DNA of 64,000 nucleotides from Mycogone perniciosa. Its lineage: Eukaryota > Ascomycota > Sordariomycetes > Hypocreales > Hypocreaceae. Shown here in pieces: positions 41,968 to 52,733 of this stretch (its first letter is position 1; each line of letters starts with the position of its first letter). The notes beneath the pieces were generated by a model. The model worked only from the letters and a program-made list of their open reading frames with translations, made no database searches and had not been told where the DNA came from. Made by a program: the position numbers and the translations under genes. Location: assembly GCA_025331125.1 (NCBI GenBank), contig JAOALB010000001.1, positions 558,001-622,000 of the forward strand. Reading direction: 5' to 3'.

Positions 41968-43941
41968 ATGTCTAAAGACGTCGCCGATCTGTTGCGACAA
42001 CGGAACATCACCAACATACCCAAAGACCAGCACGCGCTGTTGGAAAAGGAAGATTCGTGGGCTGTGAACCTCGAGGACACAACTCATGTTTTGGCCAACG
42101 TTCCTGGACATGTTCTGCAGAGTGTAAAGGACGCATACATTCGTCGCAAAGCCAGGAGCGAAAAGCAGAAGCAGCCATTTAATAGCCCTAGTCCTCACGT
42201 TTCGGCGAGCAACCACAGCGAGCAAGATGAAAATGCTCGAACTTCCACACCTACAGGGCCGAGCACCGTGCCTTCATCGTCTCCAGTGAGGCAGATCCCT
42301 TGGTCGCCTTCTCCGGCCAGATCCCAACTGAGGCGTGCACCTCTCGCCGAGTCACCTATCGTGCGTGAAACGCCCAAGATTCGACCCAAAGTCCCACTGA
42401 AGGTCCCGATCGATGTGCCGCCAATGGCGCCTCCTCCACGACCAGCACCACAACCTCGGCCGGCACCCAGCTTTGACTTTGTTTCAAGTTGCGGCGAAGA
42501 GGAGGACCTTGAGATGGAGCTTCCTCAAGCTCAAGCAAGGCGCGATATGCCGGTCAACCGTGTAGCTTCCCGTGTATTAACATCATCAGCCCATCGGGAA
42601 ATCACAAGTACTGCGACGACGACGATAAACACACCACCATGTGCGCAGCCGGACGGGCCAGTCATACCTGGTACGTTACAGGAGAGCGGCAAGCCAGTAT
42701 CAGTCACCCAAAGCGAAGTGCCGCGTCGACGACGGATGAAGCCTATTGTATTCAGTGATGAGAGCCCCGTCAAACCATCTACCGCTGTTACCCGAATGCC
42801 AACGACCAAAACGTTCACTGAGACAGAGAGTTGGAACTCTACATCTTCAAGCTCTATCATCCCAGCAACTCACCACGATTGTTCGACTCAAAGCAGCAAC
42901 CCAGTCTCATATGCAGCCACTCCAACATACCCAGCCAGTAGTCCAGCTGATACCAGTGAGATGATTCGTACATATTACCCAGATAAAGCCCCCTACGAAG
43001 AATGGGCTCGCCCTTCTGAACCCCAGGCATCGATGATCCAACGACAGCAGCAACAGCAACAGCAACAACAGAAACACCATCAGCAGCAGCAGCAGATACC
43101 ACAAGTAGCCACTGTGACTACAAATGGGCACATGAGTCCGTACACGGCTTTCATAACCACCTATCCCGACTATGTAACAGGTCACGCAGGCAGTCAGTGG
43201 TATTTTGTGAAAGCCTGCGTATGTCTCCATATCCTCCAAAAAGAGCGACAATTGCGAGAATACCTGTACGACGACTTCATTCGAGCCTTTTCGGGCGGGT
43301 TCGTGAAGTATGTACGCAGTGCCGGCCCAGGCCAAGAGCCGCTGCCTGCCATTGAGTGGTTTAATATGCTCAATGGCCCTATTCTCTTCAATCGCATGTG
43401 TGTAACCAAGACGAGCCTGGAACAGATCCTCAGCTCATATCCAGAGGAGGTCGCAAGAGCCAGAGCCATCATCAAAACAGGCGACGAAACAAAAAAGCAG
43501 CCAAGCAAGGAACCACCAGCCAGAGTTGGCATGGATGGCGCAATGGATTTGGATAACGCAGCAGAAGAGAGGCCAAGCCAACAAGTGCAGGTCTCCGCGA
43601 AATCATGGACCTCTGAGGCGCGTGGTCCTCCTGGACCTTCCGCAAAGTTGCAGATGCTGCCGCCGCCGCCTCCGCCGCCGCCACTCCGACAACCCTCACC
43701 GGAGCTCGGAAGTGAGTCCGTTGCTCCTCCTCCTCCTCAATCATCAGCACTTCTTATTCCGACGTCTACATCAAAAGCCCCTCGGTCATCTCCATACTTG
43801 GGACGACTAGCTTCAAGCAGTCGATCGGTGCCTGGCTCGAGAAAGAGATCAGCAGAAGAACAGGAACGGCTACGAGAGCACTTTCGAAAGCGGAGGCCGA
43901 ATTTCTCAAGAGACGTCATCAGCAGCAGCAGAGCGGAATAG
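41968..43941 (+). CDS. Unrecognised low-complexity protein with poly-Gln and a conserved-looking helical core
   Basis: The single exon codes 657 aa. The frame opens on TTG at 41920 but the first ATG is 41968. Residues 1-60 form a folded-looking segment (KDVADLLRQRNITNIPKDQ onward). A long Ser/Pro/Arg-rich disordered region follows. A poly-Gln tract lies at about 358-378, coded by CAG/CAA at 43041-43095. A compact region of about 95 residues starts at TAFITTYPDY and contains WYFVKACVCLHILQKERQL and YLYDDFIRAFSGGFVKY; it looks conserved and globular. Poly-Pro follows (about 561-571), and a basic C-terminus (EHFRKRRP). I do not recognise the family. The basic tail suggests a nuclear protein (inference). 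Confidence 0.7.
   Translation: MSKDVADLLRQRNITNIPKDQHALLEKEDSWAVNLEDTTHVLANVPGHVLQSVKDAYIRRKARSEKQKQPFNSPSPHVSASNHSEQDENARTSTPTGPSTVPSSSPVRQIPWSPSPARSQLRRAPLAESPIVRETPKIRPKVPLKVPIDVPPMAPPPRPAPQPRPAPSFDFVSSCGEEEDLEMELPQAQARRDMPVNRVASRVLTSSAHREITSTATTTINTPPCAQPDGPVIPGTLQESGKPVSVTQSEVPRRRRMKPIVFSDESPVKPSTAVTRMPTTKTFTETESWNSTSSSSIIPATHHDCSTQSSNPVSYAATPTYPASSPADTSEMIRTYYPDKAPYEEWARPSEPQASMIQRQQQQQQQQQKHHQQQQQIPQVATVTTNGHMSPYTAFITTYPDYVTGHAGSQWYFVKACVCLHILQKERQLREYLYDDFIRAFSGGFVKYVRSAGPGQEPLPAIEWFNMLNGPILFNRMCVTKTSLEQILSSYPEEVARARAIIKTGDETKKQPSKEPPARVGMDGAMDLDNAAEERPSQQVQVSAKSWTSEARGPPGPSAKLQMLPPPPPPPPLRQPSPELGSESVAPPPPQSSALLIPTSTSKAPRSSPYLGRLASSSRSVPGSRKRSAEEQERLREHFRKRRPNFSRDVISSSRAE
43041..43095 (+). 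repeat. CAG/CAA trinucleotide tract coding poly-Gln
   Basis: A run of CAG and CAA codons broken by AAA and CAC-CAT encodes two Gln blocks inside the unrecognised protein. Mixed codons favour stability of the tract over pure CAG expansion. Confidence 0.8.
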
Positions 43942-44493
43942 TACTGATACACTATATCTAGCGCATGGGGGGACATCAAGGCGTTTTTTACCAACGGTTC
44001 GGGGGCATGGGAGCGGGTGAATGACAAGTACGTTGGCGTTTTCGATTTCCTTGATTGATTGAACTCTGTGATACCCCTTGATATATTGACTCTGGTAAAC
44101 TGCATGAAATGGAGAACGGGGGAGGATCGATTGCGTTGCATATTTGAGTGAACAACTTGTCTATTCTGTGCGCGGGCAACCTGTTTTTAACTAGACCGAC
44201 TTTTTTGCTTGCTTGATTGCTTGGTTGCTTGCTAAGATAATACCTGGTCAAATCATCATTGCCTCCTTGAGGAGTAGTTACCATCTAATCCGCCCTCGAC
44301 CTGGAGGGGGTTGTGAAAAAACTTTGAACACCCTTTTAAAAACAAAAAACTAACAGGAAACTGGCTAAAGGCCCTGTGTTTCTTCATGTTCGACAAGAAC
44401 AGAATAGAAAAGAGAACAAAAATAGTGTCTCATGCATCATATAGTCATCATAATAGTCGAGAGCCGACCTTGCGGAATGAAGAGGGCGGGAAC
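43942..44493. other. Convergent 3' spacer
   Basis: These 552 nt lie between the tail of the unrecognised gene and the BolA gene. A GCTTGCTTGATTGCTTGGTTGCT-like tetranucleotide stretch occurs near 44209-44230. No gene was seen. Confidence 0.55.
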
Positions 44494-45112
44494 TCAAATC
44501 TCCTTGGACTGGTGGTGTTCCCTAGCTGCCGCCTCGGCTTCCTTTTCGGCCTCTCTCTGCTTCTGGCGCTCTTCCTTGGCCTCGGCCTTGGCTGCTGCTT
44601 CGGCTTCCTTCTTTTGTTTCTGGCGTTCTTCTTCTTCTGGGGTCAGGGTTCTGAGCTGGAGGGCGTGAATGCCGTTTTCCTGGGCCATTTCTTCGCGGAG
44701 GAGGGCGTACACCATTCTGTGTCGTGCGGGTTGCATCTTGGATGCGAAGGCCTCCGAGGTTATAACGAGTCTGCAAGAGCCATGTTAGCAACCCCGTAAA
44801 TGATGGCTGTATCAATTGAGGGCAGGGATAGTACCTGAAGTGCGTCTCCTTAGAGACGCTGCCCGCCATGGCCTTGTGGTGGGCATGGAGGTGCGAATCG
44901 TTGTAGATTTCCAGCGTTAGCGGATTCAGAGCGGCCGTAAGCTATCGAGAAGGTGTTAATGACATGTCATATGATGCAATTGATCGCAAAAGATCGTGGA
45001 GTAGTGTCGCATGTACCTTGGCGCGGATAACATCTTCCAAAGGCGTACTAGAACCCATGGTGGAGATTTGTCGTCCGACGGCTGAGAAACCGAGAGCGTA
45101 TCGTCGCAACAT
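44494..45112 (-). CDS. Mitochondrial BolA-domain protein with charged helical tail
   Basis: BolA proteins work with monothiol glutaredoxins and the mitochondrial late iron-sulfur assembly machinery. Exons on the minus strand are 45112-45017, 44941-44835 and 44770-44494 (introns 75 and 64 nt), giving 159 aa. The ATG at 45112 opens an Arg-containing presequence (MLRRYALGFSAVGRQ), pointing to mitochondria; the frame further upstream begins on GTG. The BolA domain, about residues 25-100, shows LNPLTLEIYNDSHLHAHH and VSKETHFRLVITSEAF, then HRMVYALLREEM. The final 45 residues after LTPEEEE are almost all Glu, Lys, Ala, Gln and Arg, a predicted single long helix absent from the short yeast Bol1/Bol3. 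Which BolA paralogue it is remains open. Confidence 0.88.
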
Positions 45113-46660
45113 CCGGGGCGAAGAAAAAAGGTTTTGAATTGGGAGGATTTGCAAGCTTGGATTGTAGGGGGAATTGAGCACACGATGACCCGACACGACG
45201 TCCTTTGCTGCGGTTCTGCCCCTCTACACCAGGAAAAAAATTCGTTTCAGGGGGCGTTGTATGTATGTACGGTGTGTCGTCGTTTTCGTTCGCCCGGTGT
45301 CGATGGTCTTAGAGACTTAGGGGGATATGGGAGAGAGTGTGTGCGAGAGCGACAGGAGCAGTGTTTGAGACTGAGGAATGGCAGAGGAAGAGACAGAGAG
45401 AAATGCAGACTCTGTTGAGCCGCTGCTGAAGAGAAAGACCACACAGCCTACTAATAATTATGTGCCTGTCGCAAACAAAACGTATTGGTTCGGTGAAGTC
45501 GGTGAGAGCAAATGCGCCATGCATGACTCTTCTGAGTGGCGGCGACCCAATGGCAAGCCGGCCCTGCGAGCCAGAGAGCGGTGACGAGGGAAAGAGGCGG
45601 CGGTTCCTGGATCGTCGACTAAAAAAGTTGCGGGCTCGTCAAGGCTGCACCAACCAAAAGTTTTTGCACGGGTTCTGCTGCTGGTTATTCTGGCATATTG
45701 CATCCATACGTACGTACTCGTACATACATACTCGGCACACGCCCCTGGCTGCTGCAGCAGCGACAGCGACAGCGGCAGCGACAGCAAGGCGGGCTGCAGA
45801 ACTGGACACGCGCAGACCACAGGCACAGGCCGCACGGCACGCATAAAGGCGGCGGTGGCCCATGGAGGCGAGTAAGTGAGCGAGGTGCTACGGAGTACGG
45901 TACGAGTACGGAGTACGGATTGGGACGATGGCCAAGTTTGTCACAGCTAAGGGAGGGTGAGTGTGTCGTCGAAGCGAGAGGAGATCCATGGTTACTACTC
46001 GTGCTAATACTACTACTACATACATGTGTGTGTCCGTCCGGCAATTGGGCCGTCCAGTGCATGCCTACGCCCTATCCACCATCCAGCAGCTCGGGATGGG
46101 AGACCGCCCTTTTTAGCTCGTTTCCAGGCGTGATGATGTATGTGGGCAGTAAGGAGAGAGGGGGGAGATGCAGTGCAACCACTTTACAGGAGCAAACATT
46201 CTCTCACACACTCTCTCTCTCACCCTCGCTCTCACGGCTTGTCTGTCTCTCTTTTTCACAACTCGAAAAGTTTGCAAAAGGCTAAAACATAGATACAGAC
46301 AGAGGCCTACACGCTCTGCTGTCGATGGAATAGTATTAATATAAGGCGGCGTGAAGAACCATCTCCAACCTGCTTTGTGACCGCCCTTCTCCAAGTGGCG
46401 GCCCCGCTTCTGGAAGCAAAAGACGGCTGGACACCACCGCACACACACACACACACGCTCCGCCATCTCCACCGCAATATCATTCCATGCGCAGGTCAAA
46501 GAAGCGGCCGCCAGCATTTGTTTGCCGCCCCTGACGCCGGGATCCGGAGCCCATCGCCTCTGCTGTCCTCGGCCGCCGCTCGCCGCGCCTCTTCCACTAA
46601 TAATATCCCCCAACCTGTTGCATCCATCTGCTCAGTGCCGCCCTCTGTGCTGTGCCTCAG
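45113..46660. other. Long divergent promoter region BolA / acyl-CoA ligase
   Basis: A 1.55-kb head-to-head spacer. It contains TACGGAGTA motifs at about 45890-45917, TACATACA and GTACGTAC-type runs at 45709-45735, a CT-rich stretch at 46200-46260, and a CA run at 46440-46456. Open frames are numerous because the DNA is GC-rich and repetitive; none looks like a gene. Confidence 0.5.
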
Positions 46661-48657
46661 ATGCTTTTACGCTCAGTAGCCTCACCAGCCCTCCGGCGTC
46701 TGTCCCGCTCCCGCTCCCCCTTCTCCTTCTCCTCCGCGGCGGTCAGAATGGCTTCTACCGCCCTGCCTCGTCTCCCCATCTTCGAGGCCGTCGCCCGGCA
46801 CGATCCCGAGTCCACCGTTGTGGTCCACTCAGCGTCCGGCCGGACTTTTACCTACGGCCAGTTGCTGGGGGATGTGTGTCGTGCCAGGGACCAGCTACGG
46901 GAGGCTAAGGGCGCCAGTCGCCAGGATCTGGATGGGGAGAGGATCGCGTTTCTGGTAGAGAATAGCTACGACTACGTAGGTGAGCGATACTTTGGCTATC
47001 CTCGTTCCATCTCAGTCCCTCTGTGTGTGTGATATCTCCGCAATGACGGGCCGCTGATTGGTGTTTGTGTGCCTCGTCGACTTTCAGTCACCCTCCTGGC
47101 CGTCTTAGCTGTGCGTTCTATCGCAGTTCCTTTGTCTCCAGCCTTTCCTGCTCCGGAGCTGCAGTATATCCTGAACCACAGCGAGGCGTCGTTGCTTGTC
47201 TCTTCATCCAAATTTGCATCCAAGGCCCGGGAGGTATTGGCAACAGACTTGAATTCCAAGCCAGCACATCTTGAGCTGGCCAAGCACCTCAGTAGCCATG
47301 TGTCAAAGGAAGAGGCCATTTTGGACAACTCCAACCCTGGAGCCGCAGGATTGATGCTCTACACATCTGGCACGACAAACAAGCCGGTACGAGGCAGAGA
47401 TATCTTCTTCTTCCATACACTGTTTATACTAACAGCCATTCCCAGAAAGGCGTCTTGATTCCCCAAGCTGTTCTAACTGCCCAGGCTCGCTCTCTCCATG
47501 GAGCTTGGAACTATTCCCCCTCGGATCACCTCCTCCATGTCCTCCCCCTTCATCATATCCACGGCGTTGTAAATGCCATCATCACCCCCCTCTTCGCCGG
47601 TTCTTCCATCGAATTCATGTTCCCCTTCAATGCCGACGCCGTCTGGAACCGTCTCGCCGCCCCCTTCCTCCCCTCCTCCCCTCTTACCAACGGCGATAAA
47701 CCCATCATATCCCCTCCTAAGCCCAAAGTCACATTCTTCACCGTCGTGCCAACCGTCTACAGCCGCCTCCTCTCAACTCACAAGTCCCTTTCCCCCGAAG
47801 TCCAAGAAGCCACCCGCCAGGCCATCTCCCCTTCCACCATGCGCCTCAACATCTCCGGCTCCGCCGCCCTCCCCACCCCTATCAAAGCCGCCTGGACAGA
47901 CCTCAGCCAAGGCAACGTCCTCCTCGAGCGCTATGGCATGACCGAAGTCGGCATGGCTCTCAGCTGCGGCCTATCCTTCGTGGACCGCATCGATGCCAGT
48001 GTCGGCTGGCCCTTACCCTCCGTGCAAGTCCGTCTCGTCGACGTCGACTCCGGCGAAGTCATCCAACCGGGCCAAGAATTCGACTCCAACGGCCGCGAGC
48101 GCTCAGGAGAGATCCAACTGCGCGGCCCCACCATCTTCAAAGAATACTGGCGCAATCCTGAAGCCACCGCCAGCGAATTCGTCCACGACTACGACGACAA
48201 CCAAGGCCCCTGGTTCAAAACTGGTGACGTCGCCATCCGTCGCCCCGTCCCCTCTGCAGGCCACTCGCAGCAAGCCTGGGCCCAGGGTCCCATGTACTTC
48301 ATCCAAGGCCGTAAAAGCGCCGACATTATCAAAACCGGCGGCGAAAAAGTCAGCGCCCTCGAAGTCGAGCGTGAACTCCTCTCCCTGCCACAAGTCTCCG
48401 AGGCCGCCGTCGTCGCCGTGCCCAGCGGCAAATGGGGCCAAAAAGTCGGCGTCATCGTCGTGCTGAATCAAGAAAACGTCCAGAAATGGAGTCCCCTTGA
48501 TATGCGCCGTGCGCTAAAGGACCGCCTTGCCAGTTACAAGATTCCACAGGTGATGAAGGTTGTTGACACCATCCCGCGCAATGCCATGGGCAAGATCAAT
48601 AAGAAGCAGCTCGTACGTGCCATCTTTGCTGAGGAATTCAGCGGTGATGAGATGTAA
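46661..48657 (+). CDS. Mitochondrial malonyl-CoA synthetase-type acyl-CoA ligase (ACSF3-like)
   Basis: ANL-superfamily enzyme. Closest by eye to ACSF3, which activates malonate (and methylmalonate) to the CoA thioester for mitochondrial fatty-acid synthesis. Exons are 46661-46979, 47088-47386 and 47446-48657 (introns 108 and 59 nt), giving 609 aa. The first 30 residues are rich in Arg and Ser without acids, a likely mitochondrial presequence, and there is no C-terminal SKL. The ATP-binding loop YTSGTTNKPKGV is split by intron 2. Further motifs are the LPLHHIHGVVNAI segment, RYGMTEVGMAL, GEIQLRGP, WFKTGDVA, GRKSADIIKTGGEKVSALE, and the catalytic Lys in IPRNAMGKINKKQL. Substrate is inferred. 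Confidence 0.85.
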
Positions 48658-49147
48658 GATGTCAGGCGAGAGAATAAAGTGTATATGTGAAGATGTATTC
48701 TTGTATTTATTGTAGCATGAATATACGAATACGAGCATGACAGACAGGTGGGTGGCTTGGTCACTTGTTCATACAGATGACACCGAAGATAGAACAAGCC
48801 GATTTTTACCTAAGCATCAAACATCTATTTTGGGGGGCCCCGTCGGCCACATCTGCTACCTCGTGTGGCGTCCCGACAACAAAACGAGGGCTCCTTTGCA
48901 ACGCCGTCATGAAAAATGAGAAAGATGTAGTCGTCCCAGAGTCATTAGCTGCCCGAGAAAGCCTTGCCTTGTGCGAACCCCAACCCGAACCAAACAAAGA
49001 AAAAAGAGCTCTCTAAGTGCATCCCCCACGCCACTTCCCAACCAGGACGTTTCGAAACGACACAATAGGAAGAGATGTATCAGAGTATGTTATGGATATC
49101 GGATGGTAGTCAATGCCATCCCTTCCCTTTGACCACAACAATCTTCA
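48658..49147. other. Convergent 3' spacer
   Basis: A 490-nt tail-to-tail region between the acyl-CoA ligase and eIF4E genes, with no gene recognised. Confidence 0.55.
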
Positions 49148-50043
49148 TTAAACCGTATACTTGGCCTTGGCCCTGGTGCTGCCGGCGTGTGCGCTGTCCG
49201 TGTGGCCAGAGAACTCCACCTGTTCGTTGGCAGGGAGCTCCAAGATCTCCTTGAACCGCCGACCAATGGTCATGAGAATGTCCTTGCCCTTCTCGCTGCT
49301 GCGGCCCTTTCCACCAGCGACATCACCGTCACCACGTCCGGGGATGCTCTTTCCAATAGTGCGAGTCCAGGCACCAATACGGTAGAAGCCTTTGCGGACG
49401 TTGACAACCACGCCCATGACCTCGCCATCATCCTCTTCCTCGAGGGTCTCACCGATGGCTCCCATCATGACCTGGAGCCACAAACGATCGACATCGACGT
49501 TGCGCTTGTCCTTGTATTGGTAGGACCACTTGCCACCGTGCTTGTTTTGGGGGTCCTCCCACTCAGGGCGAACGCCAGCCTTGAAGAGGTGGTAGTCGGA
49601 CTTGAGGGCCAGTTCTGAGACGGGGGCAACATTGTTCTAGAATGTGTAAGTAACCTGGGGGAGCTGAGGTTGAGGCTACTGGGGAGAGGACTCACATAGA
49701 CACCCCAGAACTCCTCAACGGAGTCAAAGGTGATGACTTCCTTGAGAAGGTCATTCCAGTTATCGCCCTAGTGGGTTGTCAGCATGCTTCATGCGTAACG
49801 GGATATAGCAGCTCTGCAAAGGTACCGTACCTTTCCGCTCGGGGGCTTGGTGAACCAAAGAGTCCACTTGTTCTGAAGAGGGTGCTTGACGTTGAAGTTG
49901 TCCTTGTCATGGAAGACGGTGACAGGCTTGTTGTCGTCCTTGGCCTCGCTCCCGTTCTCGTTGTTGCCGTCTGGGGAGATAGGGATGGTGGAGAGATCGA
50001 CCTGCTGGTCCATATTCGGCGCTTCTGTCGCTGGGGCGGCCAT
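49148..50043 (-). CDS. eIF4E: Translation initiation factor eIF4E (cap-binding)
   Basis: Binds the mRNA 5' cap as part of eIF4F. Exons on the minus strand are 50043-49831, 49767-49696 and 49636-49148 (introns 63 and 59 nt), all phase 0, giving 257 aa. The first 45 residues are a disordered leader. The fold starts at KHPLQNKWTLWFTKP, which contains the first conserved Trp. WNDLLKEVITFDSVEEFWGVYNN follows, bearing the eIF4G-contact Trp. HLFKAGVRPEWEDPQNKHGGKW carries the cap-stacking Trp-Glu pair, and WLQVMMGAIGE follows. Exon junctions fall inside conserved segments and restore them exactly. Confidence 0.96.
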
Positions 50044-51120
50044 TTTTATCTTCGTTTTCGGGTGCTGTTATCGTTCAGAGCTCGTCAAACGCCGTGATGC
50101 AAACAAGAGGAAGTGGAAATTGGGTCGAAGGCGAGAGAGATCGCGGGGCAGCTGTGGGATGGAAGAGACAAGTTGTGCGACTTGATGGGCAGCGGCGGGC
50201 GAGGAGGAAGAAATAGGTCGACTATCTCTTTCTCTTTCGGAAAATTAAGGTCCGACTTTGCGCCAGGCAAATATGTCGGATATCGTTTGTCAGGAGCGAT
50301 GGCAGAAGACAGGAGAACGTTACTGAGACGATATTGCAAATGCGCTGATGACCAAAGCTGCAAAAAATGTCATATTTGGGTGCGCTTGCCCAACGATATT
50401 GGTGCCTTGGATGTAGGGCACCAACACCGACGTCTAACGACATATTATTCGTGTGTAGGTTAATGCTTGCATTTATGACAGCCAAAATAATCGGCCACAA
50501 TAATATGGCCACTTAATACCCGTTGAAGCAAGTCAATTTAATATTAGGATTTGTCCAGCAACCATTTTGCTATCCTGATTAATTGAGTCAGTTAACTACA
50601 TAAATGGTGCTGTTGAATGTTCTTTTAGGTCACTAGATGTCTAGAGCTTTTTACATGTTTCAACGTTGACCATGCACCATACCCTGTGCAAAGAATCTAT
50701 TTTTCAAATAAAGGATCCTTTCTTCTAACAATGCTTTCTACGGCGCAGTGTGATCCAAATAAAGGACAACCGATTTCTTTCGACTTCTGCTTATTTTCTT
50801 GCTGCTTTGTCTCTCACAAATGACACTAATAAGTCTGTCTCCATACCAGGGTAATCATCATCAAAAGATGTAGAAAATTGGCTTTGCTCACCTCGAAGTT
50901 GAAAGAGTCAAAGGACCATTGTCAAGTGATGCGAGTCTTGACAATTTGACAAAGCCAACACCTTCAAATAGGTATCATGGCTCCCATCCGTTACAAGATA
51001 AGAAGAGGCCAGGACGGCTCTCTTGAAGATAGCATCCTCAAGTTTCAACACATTTGATACACCGGATCATTGGCACCTATTCGGAGCTCCAGGCGATCAA
51101 CCTAATCGAATTGCCCCAAG
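50044..51120. other. AT-rich intergenic region
   Basis: After about 400 nt of ordinary promoter DNA for eIF4E, 50450-51100 is clearly AT-richer than the flanking genes and contains no open frame of note. It might be a decayed insertion, but I see no terminal repeats or transposase remnants. Confidence 0.5.
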
Positions 51121-52437
51121 ATGCCGAACAGCACGAGACCAGTAAATAAGAGAAAATGGAGGGAGAATATGCGCCAAAAGATGAAAACCCTCCTCCCAAG
51201 ACAACGTACCCTATACTTCACGGAATTGCACAAGGAGCAATCAGACCAATTTTTTGAGCTGCACTTCTCAAAACTCTTTCTTGAAATCCGCAAGTTCGTC
51301 TTGGATGTGTTTGGAACAGATGACCTGGAAAATGCAGTGTTGGTTTGTTATCAAGACTTTCCGGACGAATTTCTGAATCTTGTCAAGAAGATCGCCCGAC
51401 CAGGTTCTGATGCACACCAATGGGAGCCTTTGCTGAGGAAGGGTACGCTGCGAACCGCTCTCATCCAAGGTGTTATTATGATGCTCCTGGATGTCAACGT
51501 TTTTTCCAGTCTATTGTTTGGCGCAGCGCGGGATCACAAGAAACTCCTGGATATAGAGGATACTACAATGGTGGATTTTGATGGTACGAGCGGCGACAAC
51601 CCTCTTAAACGATAGATATACATACTCCATATACTAACCGATTCATAGGGTTTGGTCGCACTAGTCTTCGGGCTGAGACTAACAATGTATATCTTCATTC
51701 CAGATCGAGATGTGGACTTCCACCTTTGTTCTGGGGTGAGGTGGACAGAGTCACCACACAAATTATGCACATGCTAATACATGTGTACACCAATATCGGC
51801 GAGGACATTATCGCTGATGTAACCAATGCATTCTTCATGCATCAGAAGATGCACGATATAGTTGCATATGCTGGATGGCTGAATGTCGCGATCCGGCTCT
51901 CACAAGATCGTGGCGTTTGAATGGGCCACTCCAGGCCAAGTTCATCGTGACCCCGAGACCTGCATTGCAGAGGAGAACCCGAAGTTGAATGGCGACCAGC
52001 AACGCTCACGGCCACGCGTCATGATATCTGTTGCGCCAAAGATCACGCGATATGACCGAGAAACTCCTGGCTTTCTCAGAGGCAAGAAAACGTACACCGT
52101 CATGCGTCCACAGGTGGCTTGCTATTCTGGGAGATGGCTGGATTGGGAGGATGAGGATGCCATGGTGCCATTGGAGTTGTACATTCACGGCGGCAAGACT
52201 CCCTTGGCAGGCCGCCGTCCACCGTCCCGTTCGAATTTTCTGTTTGCTGGCTTTATCGTTATTGGCATCATATTACTATGCGTAATGTGGATGATTGGCC
52301 TGTTGAAACTAGAAATCAACCGTCAGTCGGGAGCTCTCGATCATTTCATCACTTTCATTCTACCACAATTGGCGAAGCGCATCGTGGGAAATTATGCGAT
52401 TACAGGAATCAATGTACTGCTCAGACTCGTGATTTGA
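51121..52437 (+). pseudogene. Unrecognised fungal protein gene, probably broken by a one-base frameshift
   Basis: Exon 1 is 51121-51583 (ATG start, 154 codons plus one base). Intron 51584-51648 is 65 nt with GTACGA donor, ATACTAACC branch and CATAG. Exon 2 reads on through LFWGEVDRVTTQIMH to AGWLNVAIRLSQDRGV and stops at TGA 51918-51920. Coding continues at once in the +1 frame (FEWATPGQVHRDPETC) to TGA at 52435-52437, so one base near 51916-51919 breaks the gene. No acceptable GT-AG intron bridges the shift. The whole would be roughly 415 aa. The C-terminal part has one strong membrane segment (FLFAGFIVIGIILLCVMWMI) about 65 residues from the end. The family is unknown to me. A sequencing error is possible. 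Confidence 0.55.
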
Positions 52438-52633
52438 ATGAATGCCTTGGTACGTACATATCAATGCTGCTATGATTTTATGAATACAGGGGAAATCGTG
52501 GAGTTCCATATTTGCACAATTGGTAATAATAGACTACTTACGGAGTACTCTGTACTCCATACATCTACGCGGCCATCGGTGATATGCAATGTTTCGGGGG
52601 CGGCAGAACATCGGCCAAGGCCAAACGTTGGGG

Positions 52634-52733
52634 GCTTCCGTAGCTCAGTTGGTTAGAGCTTCGTACTAATACTTCAGCTTCGGCGCAAGTCTTGGTGATG
52701 CGAAGGTCGCAGGTTCAAGCCCTGCCGGGAGCA
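52634..52733 (+). tRNA. tRNA-Ile(AAU): tRNA-Ile (anticodon AAU), intron-containing
   Basis: A full cloverleaf is visible. The acceptor GCTTCCG/CGGGAGC has one G-U pair. The D arm is GCTC/GAGC, and the anticodon stem TCGTA/TGCGA has loop CTAATAA and anticodon AAT at 52668-52670. The T arm is GCAGG-TTCAAGC-CCTGC, and the discriminator is A. A 26-nt intron lies at 52672-52697, immediately after position 37, as expected for nuclear tRNAs. A T-rich Pol III terminator follows at 52766-52772. Confidence 0.93.
52672..52697 (+). other. tRNA-Ile intron
   Basis: These 26 nt sit between positions 37 and 38 of the anticodon loop; removal leaves a normal 7-nt loop. Endonuclease splicing of this type is standard for fungal nuclear tRNAs. 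Confidence 0.85.

Noticed and set aside
45458..46613. Several overlapping 100-200 codon frames on both strands
   Set aside because: They arise from GC-rich, CT/CA-repetitive promoter DNA; the frames mirror each other across strands and lack any domain.
50450..51100. AT-rich stretch considered as a transposon remnant
   Set aside because: No terminal repeats, target duplication or transposase-like frame could be seen.
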